The notes beneath the pieces were generated by a model. It made no database searches. It saw only the letters and a list, made by a program, of their open reading frames with translations, and was not told the origin of the DNA. A stretch of 9,312 bases of DNA, from contig CALGFL010000212.1 of NCBI GenBank assembly GCA_937881145.1, positions 1 through 9,312 on the forward strand. The letters run 5' to 3'. The position numbers and the translations under genes are program-made. This stretch comes from an uncultured Bordetella sp. GTDB taxonomy: Bacteria; Pseudomonadota; Gammaproteobacteria; Burkholderiales; Burkholderiaceae_B. Shown piece by piece: positions 6,079 through 9,312 of this stretch. The number at the start of each line of letters is the position of its first letter. Within the stretch, counting starts at the first letter, position 1.

Positions 6079-6552
6079 CTACTTCGGCGGCAAGGCGTGC
6101 GACTTCATCAGCGTGCGCAGCATCTCCATCAGCTCCGCGGCACGCGTCTCGCCGAACGGCTGCAGCACGGCCATCTGATGCCGCATCGCCTGCCCGCATA
6201 AAACCTCGACCATCCGGCCGCCCTTGGCGGTCAGCGATACGCGCGTCTGGCGCCGGTCCGCACGCACCTCGGTGCGCGACACCAGACCGTCGACCGCCAT
6301 GCGCTGCACCACCTTGCTCAACGTGGGCTGCTTGGTTACGGTATGGAAAGCCAGTTCGCCTATCGTCAGGCCGCCGGCGCTGCTGCGCAGGCTGCTCAGC
6401 ACGCGCCACTGCGTTACCGACAACCCGGCCTCGTGGACCTGGGCATGGAACTCGGCCGAAATACTGTGGCTTACCTGCGCCAGCAGATAGGGGAGGTAGC
6501 CGTCGATGAACGACGGCACCGGATTCGCGTCCTGCTGCGTGCCGGTTTTCAT
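6079..6552 (-). CDS. MarR-family transcriptional regulator
   Basis: A 157-residue winged-helix regulator. Residues ~15-45 form the N-terminal dimer helix (SFIDGYLPYLLAQVSHSIS). The winged helix-turn-helix spans ~46-112: LSVTQWRVLSSLR, GLTIGELAFHTVTKQPTLSKVVQRM with recognition helix ~74-90, then the wing VRADRRQTRVSLTAKG containing the family's D-x-R signature (D99-R101). The C-terminal helix is ~113-150. The length is normal for MarR. AAGGG nine bases before ATG 6552 serves as ribosome site. It diverges from iorA with a 189-bp AT-rich gap holding repeats that are good operator candidates. MarR proteins often respond to aromatic acids, so control of the arylpyruvate oxidoreductase by its substrate or a related aromatic is a reasonable inference. 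Confidence 0.93.
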   Translation of the reverse strand: MKTGTQQDANPVPSFIDGYLPYLLAQVSHSISAEFHAQVHEAGLSVTQWRVLSSLRSSAGGLTIGELAFHTVTKQPTLSKVVQRMAVDGLVSRTEVRADRRQTRVSLTAKGGRMVEVLCGQAMRHQMAVLQPFGETRAAELMEMLRTLMKSHALPPK

Positions 6553-6629
6553 TCGGGTTTACCCTTGAAAATCACGAAAAAACGCACGGTAGAAACGATG
6601 CGGCGCAACATTTTTCCGCATGGATAACG

Positions 6630-6658
6630 AGTATATACACCCTTGTTTTAATAGACTA
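6630..6658 (-). promoter_or_regulatory. putative sigma70 promoter of the marR gene
   Basis: On the minus strand TAGTCT (6658-6653) and TATACT (6635-6630) are 17 bp apart, matching consensus at 3 and 5 of 6 positions. The predicted leader to ATG 6552 is about 70 bases. Only the -10 element is convincing. Confidence 0.4.
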
Positions 6659-6665
6659 ATTTTTT

Positions 6666-6679
6666 ATTTTCATGAAAAT
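6666..6679. promoter_or_regulatory. perfect 14-bp palindrome, candidate operator
   Basis: ATTTTCATGAAAAT is its own reverse complement. It ends 12 bp upstream of the iorA -35 element and lies upstream of the marR promoter, a place where a MarR dimer or an activator could act on both genes. The AT-rich surroundings make short palindromes more likely by chance. Confidence 0.4.
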
Positions 6680-6688
6680 TCATCTTTT

Positions 6689-6711
6689 TAGTTGACATCT
6701 AAATAGTTGAC
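6689..6711 (+). repeat. TAGTTGAC direct repeat overlapping the iorA promoter
   Basis: TAGTTGAC occurs at 6689-6696 and again at 6704-6711, a 15-bp period. A third, degenerate copy (TAGTT) starts at 6720. The first copy contains the -35 box and the second lies in the spacer, so a protein binding this element would compete with RNA polymerase. The spacing is about one and a half helix turns. Confidence 0.5.
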
Positions 6712-6720
6712 TCCTAAAGT
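6692..6720 (+). promoter_or_regulatory. sigma70 promoter of iorA-iorB
   Basis: A perfect -35 box TTGACA at 6692-6697 and TAAAGT at 6715-6720 (4 of 6) are spaced by 17 bp. Transcription would start near 6727, leaving a very short leader that begins just before the purine-rich ribosome site GGGAGAGAGG (6729-6738). Confidence 0.65.
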
Positions 6721-6741
6721 AGTTTTCCGGGAGAGAGGATC

Positions 6742-8961
6742 ATGGCTGAGCGATCGTTCAAGAAAGAAGTCGAGCAACTGCGCATCGGCGCCGGCGAGGA
6801 GTTCCGCGGCGAAGGCATTCTGGCCATCACCAAGGCGCTGCTGCAATCGGGCGTCGCTTATGTGGGCGGCTACCAGGGCTCGCCCATTTCGCATTTGATC
6901 GACGTGCTCTCGGACGCCAACGACATCCTCGAAGAGCTCGGCGTACACCTGGAAACCAGCGCGTCCGAAGCCACGGCGGCGGCCACGCTGGCCGCCTCGG
7001 TCATGTACCCCGTGCGCGGCGCGGTGGCCTGGAAGTCCACCGTGGGCACCAACGTCGCCTCCGACGCACTGGCCAACCTGGCCTCGGGCGGGGTCACCGG
7101 CGGCGCGGTCGTGATCGTCGGCGAAGACTACGGCGAAGGTTCCTCCATCATGCAGGAGCGCACCCATGCCTTCGCCATGAAGTCGCAGATGTGGCTGCTC
7201 GATCCGCGCCCCAATCTGGAAACCATGGTCAAGTCGGTGGAAGACGCTTTCGAGCTGTCCGAAGCCAGCAATACCCCGGTGATGATGCAGGTGCGCGTGC
7301 GCGCCTGCCACGTGCACGGCCGCTTCATCGCCAAAGACAACAAGCGCCCCGCCTACACCCTGGCCCAGGCCATGGAATCGCCCCGGCGCGACGTCAATCG
7401 CATCGTGCTGCCGCCGGCCGCCTACGTGCACGAGCACGAGAAGATCAAGACCCGCTGGCCCGCCGCGGTCGAGTTCATCAAGTCGCGCAAGCTCAACGAG
7501 CTTTTCGACGGCGACATGCAGAACATCGGCCTGATCGTGCAGGGCGGCGTCTACAACAACGCCATCCGCGCGCTGCAGTTGCTGGGCCTGGCCGACCACT
7601 TCGGCAACAGCCGCATTCCGCTGTACGTGATGAACGTGGTCTACCCCGTCATCGACAGCGAGATCATCGGGTTCTGCCGCGGCAAGAAGGCCGTGCTGCT
7701 GCTCGAAGAGGGCCAGCCCGACTACCTCGAGCAGAACATCCACGCCATATTGCGCAAGGCAGACGTGCCCACGCCGCTGTGGGGCAAGAACGTCCTGCCC
7801 ATGGCCGGCGAATACACCACCACCGTCCTGCGCAGCGGCGTCGAAGCTTTCCTCAAGGAGTGGAAGGCCGAGGCGTTGCACGCGCATCGCGCCGTGGCCG
7901 CCGACGCCGCTGCGCAGGCCGCTCGCGATCAACTGGAAATCACCGAAGTCTCGCGCCCGCGCCCGGCCGAGCAACCCATCACGCTGCACAAGCGCATCGC
8001 CGACCTGGCCAAGGTCGTGCCGCAGCGCCCCGCCGGCCTGTGCACGGGCTGCCCCGAGCGGCCCATCTTCACGGCCATCACGCTGGTGCAGGAAAAACTC
8101 GGCGAACATCACATCAGCTGCGACATCGGCTGCCACTTGTTCTCCATCCTGCCGCCCTTCAACCTGGGCGCCACCACCATGGGCTACGGCCTGGGCGCGG
8201 CCAGCAGCGCAGCCTTCAACGTCAAGGGCGCCAAGCGGGCCATCTCCATCATGGGCGACGGCGGCTTCTGGCACAACGGCCTCACGTCCGGCATCGGCAA
8301 CGCGGTGTTCAACAAGTACGACGGCGTCATCGTCATCGTCGACAACTACTACTCCTCGGCCACCGGCGGCCAGGACATCCTGTCCTCGCGCGCGCCGAAC
8401 GCCATGCGCGTCACCAACAACCCCATCGAGGCCGCGGTGCGCGGGGTGGGCGTCGAGTGGTTGCGGGTCATCGACCGCACCTACGACGTGAACCGCGTGC
8501 ACGCCATTCTCGAAGAAGCGCTCACCACCGATGCCGCCGGCCCCAAGGTCATCATCGCGCAGTCCGAATGCATGCTGAACAAGCAGCGCCGCGTCAAACC
8601 CGCCTTCAACAAGGCGGTCAAGGAAGGCCGGCGCGTGGTCAAGGAGCGCTTCGGCGTCGACGCCGACGTGTGCTCGGGCGACCATGCCTGCATCCGCCTG
8701 TCGGGCTGCCCTTCGCTTTCGCTCAAAGACAGCGGCGATCCGCTCAAGGTCGATCCCGTGGCCGCGGTGGACAACACCTGCGTGGGCTGCGGCAATTGCG
8801 GCGAAGTGGCCGACGCCGCCGTGCTCTGCCCGTCGTTCTACCGCGCCGACATCGTGCACAACCCCACCAAGTGGGATCGCTACGCTGCGCGCGCGCGCAG
8901 CGCGGTCATCGGCTTCCTGCAACGCCGCCGCGCGGCCCGCCTGGCCCGCTATACGCTGTAG
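6742..8961 (+). CDS. iorA: indolepyruvate ferredoxin oxidoreductase, alpha subunit
   Basis: A 739-residue thiamine-diphosphate, iron-sulfur enzyme subunit that oxidatively decarboxylates indolepyruvate and other arylpyruvates to aryl-CoA, reducing ferredoxin. The N-terminal pyrimidine-binding domain begins with EGILAITKALLQSGVAYVGGYQGSP. Conserved cysteines follow at C434/C437 (LCTGCPERP) and C460/C464 (CDIGC). The ThDP site is GDGGFWHNG from 505, with D534-N535 closing the motif. The C-terminal ferredoxin domain has a complete C680-x2-C683-x2-C686-x9-C696-P motif and a partial one, C644-x2-D647-x2-C650-x5-C656-P, with Asp at the second ligand position. Many proteobacterial relatives are a single ~1160-residue chain; here the beta subunit is a separate gene 46 bp downstream. 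Ribosome site GAGAGAGG just precedes ATG 6742. A divergent MarR gene probably regulates it. It suggests use of aromatic amino acids via their keto acids. Confidence 0.93.
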   Translation: MAERSFKKEVEQLRIGAGEEFRGEGILAITKALLQSGVAYVGGYQGSPISHLIDVLSDANDILEELGVHLETSASEATAAATLAASVMYPVRGAVAWKSTVGTNVASDALANLASGGVTGGAVVIVGEDYGEGSSIMQERTHAFAMKSQMWLLDPRPNLETMVKSVEDAFELSEASNTPVMMQVRVRACHVHGRFIAKDNKRPAYTLAQAMESPRRDVNRIVLPPAAYVHEHEKIKTRWPAAVEFIKSRKLNELFDGDMQNIGLIVQGGVYNNAIRALQLLGLADHFGNSRIPLYVMNVVYPVIDSEIIGFCRGKKAVLLLEEGQPDYLEQNIHAILRKADVPTPLWGKNVLPMAGEYTTTVLRSGVEAFLKEWKAEALHAHRAVAADAAAQAARDQLEITEVSRPRPAEQPITLHKRIADLAKVVPQRPAGLCTGCPERPIFTAITLVQEKLGEHHISCDIGCHLFSILPPFNLGATTMGYGLGAASSAAFNVKGAKRAISIMGDGGFWHNGLTSGIGNAVFNKYDGVIVIVDNYYSSATGGQDILSSRAPNAMRVTNNPIEAAVRGVGVEWLRVIDRTYDVNRVHAILEEALTTDAAGPKVIIAQSECMLNKQRRVKPAFNKAVKEGRRVVKERFGVDADVCSGDHACIRLSGCPSLSLKDSGDPLKVDPVAAVDNTCVGCGNCGEVADAAVLCPSFYRADIVHNPTKWDRYAARARSAVIGFLQRRRAARLARYTL

Positions 8962-9007
8962 GGCCTGTTCACGCTAAAAGGCCCCGAGCAAGGACATCGA
9001 AGTCATC

Positions 9008-9312
9008 ATGGATTCCCCGGCAAACCTGATTCCCTCCAATCCGATCAAGATCGCCGTGCTGGCCATGGGCGGCCAGGGCGGCGGCGTGCTGGCCGACTGG
9101 ATCGTCGACATGGCCGAGCACGCCGGCTGGTGGGCGCAGACCACCTCGGTGCCCGGCGTGGCGCAGCGCACCGGCGCCACCATCTATTACCTGGAGATCG
9201 TGCCCGGCGAGGACATCGCGCGCGCCGGCCACGCCCCGACGCTCGCGCTCATGCCCACGCCCGGCGACGTCGACCTGATCGTCGCGGCCGAGTTGATGGA
9301 AGCCGGCCGCGC
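9008..9312 (+). CDS. iorB: indolepyruvate ferredoxin oxidoreductase, beta subunit (partial, 3' end beyond window)
   Basis: The first 101 codons of the gamma-domain subunit that partners IorA; the frame is open to the right edge. After a short leader (MDSPANLIPSNP) comes IKIAVLAMGGQGGGVLADWI, in which GGQGGG (21-26) is the family's glycine-rich signature. TTSVPGVAQRTGATIYYLEI then matches the conserved segment seen in IorB and in the C-terminal half of fused enzymes. ATG 9008 is chosen as the only ATG before the conserved domain; AAGGA at 8990-8994 is a rather distant ribosome site (13 bases). The gene is in the iorA transcription unit. No substitution or frame break is seen in the visible part. 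Confidence 0.9.
   Translation, partial: MDSPANLIPSNPIKIAVLAMGGQGGGVLADWIVDMAEHAGWWAQTTSVPGVAQRTGATIYYLEIVPGEDIARAGHAPTLALMPTPGDVDLIVAAELMEAGR

Noticed and set aside
6688..8922. 744-codon minus-strand open frame antisense to iorA
   Set aside because: It mirrors a strongly conserved plus-strand gene, is rich in Gly/Ala/His/Val/Asp with no recognisable motif, and is the usual antisense artefact of high-GC codon bias.

Overview
The window is GC-rich, densely coded bacterial chromosome. Codon usage, short intergenic gaps and the gene content (UxaA-type dehydratase, FMN hydroxy-acid dehydrogenase, unfused IorA/IorB, TetR and MarR regulators) suggest a betaproteobacterium, probably Alcaligenaceae (Bordetella/Achromobacter-like). 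That placement is inference from sequence style and was not tested by a search. I see no rRNA, tRNA, CRISPR array, insertion sequence or prophage gene. Every gene inside the window looks intact; only iorB is cut, by the right edge.

Region 1 (1-2893, plus strand): the probable last codons of an upstream gene and a strong GC hairpin, then an altronate/galactarate dehydratase-family enzyme (93-1640). A complete FMN-dependent alpha-hydroxy-acid dehydrogenase follows 44 bp later (1685-2893). The two look like the end of a hydroxy-acid or sugar-acid catabolic operon whose start lies off the left edge.

Region 2 (2950-6059): a TetR regulator (minus strand) diverges from an isochorismatase-fold hydrolase and an MFS_3/EntS-like exporter separated by 2 bp. 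A small acidic protein of unknown function follows in the exporter's reading frame. The 210-bp divergent region is AT-rich and holds two opposed sigma70-type promoters. A perfect 12-bp inverted repeat places the same sequence inside the spacer of both promoters, which is what one expects for an autoregulated TetR operator. The hydrolase has glycine where the family's nucleophilic cysteine normally sits.

Region 3 (6079-9312): a MarR regulator (minus strand) diverges from iorA and iorB, the two subunits of an indolepyruvate (arylpyruvate) ferredoxin oxidoreductase. The 189-bp AT-rich gap contains a very good iorA promoter (perfect TTGACA, 17-bp spacer), a repeated TAGTTGAC element overlapping it, and a perfect 14-bp palindrome just upstream. 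MarR control of aromatic amino-acid or arylpyruvate breakdown is the natural reading. The first ferredoxin motif of IorA has Asp in place of its second Cys.

Overall this is metabolic accessory DNA with two clear regulator/target divergent pairs. I did not find a wholly new kind of system. The best leads are the two operator architectures, the Cys-less hydrolase paired with an exporter, and the Asp-containing cluster motif in IorA.
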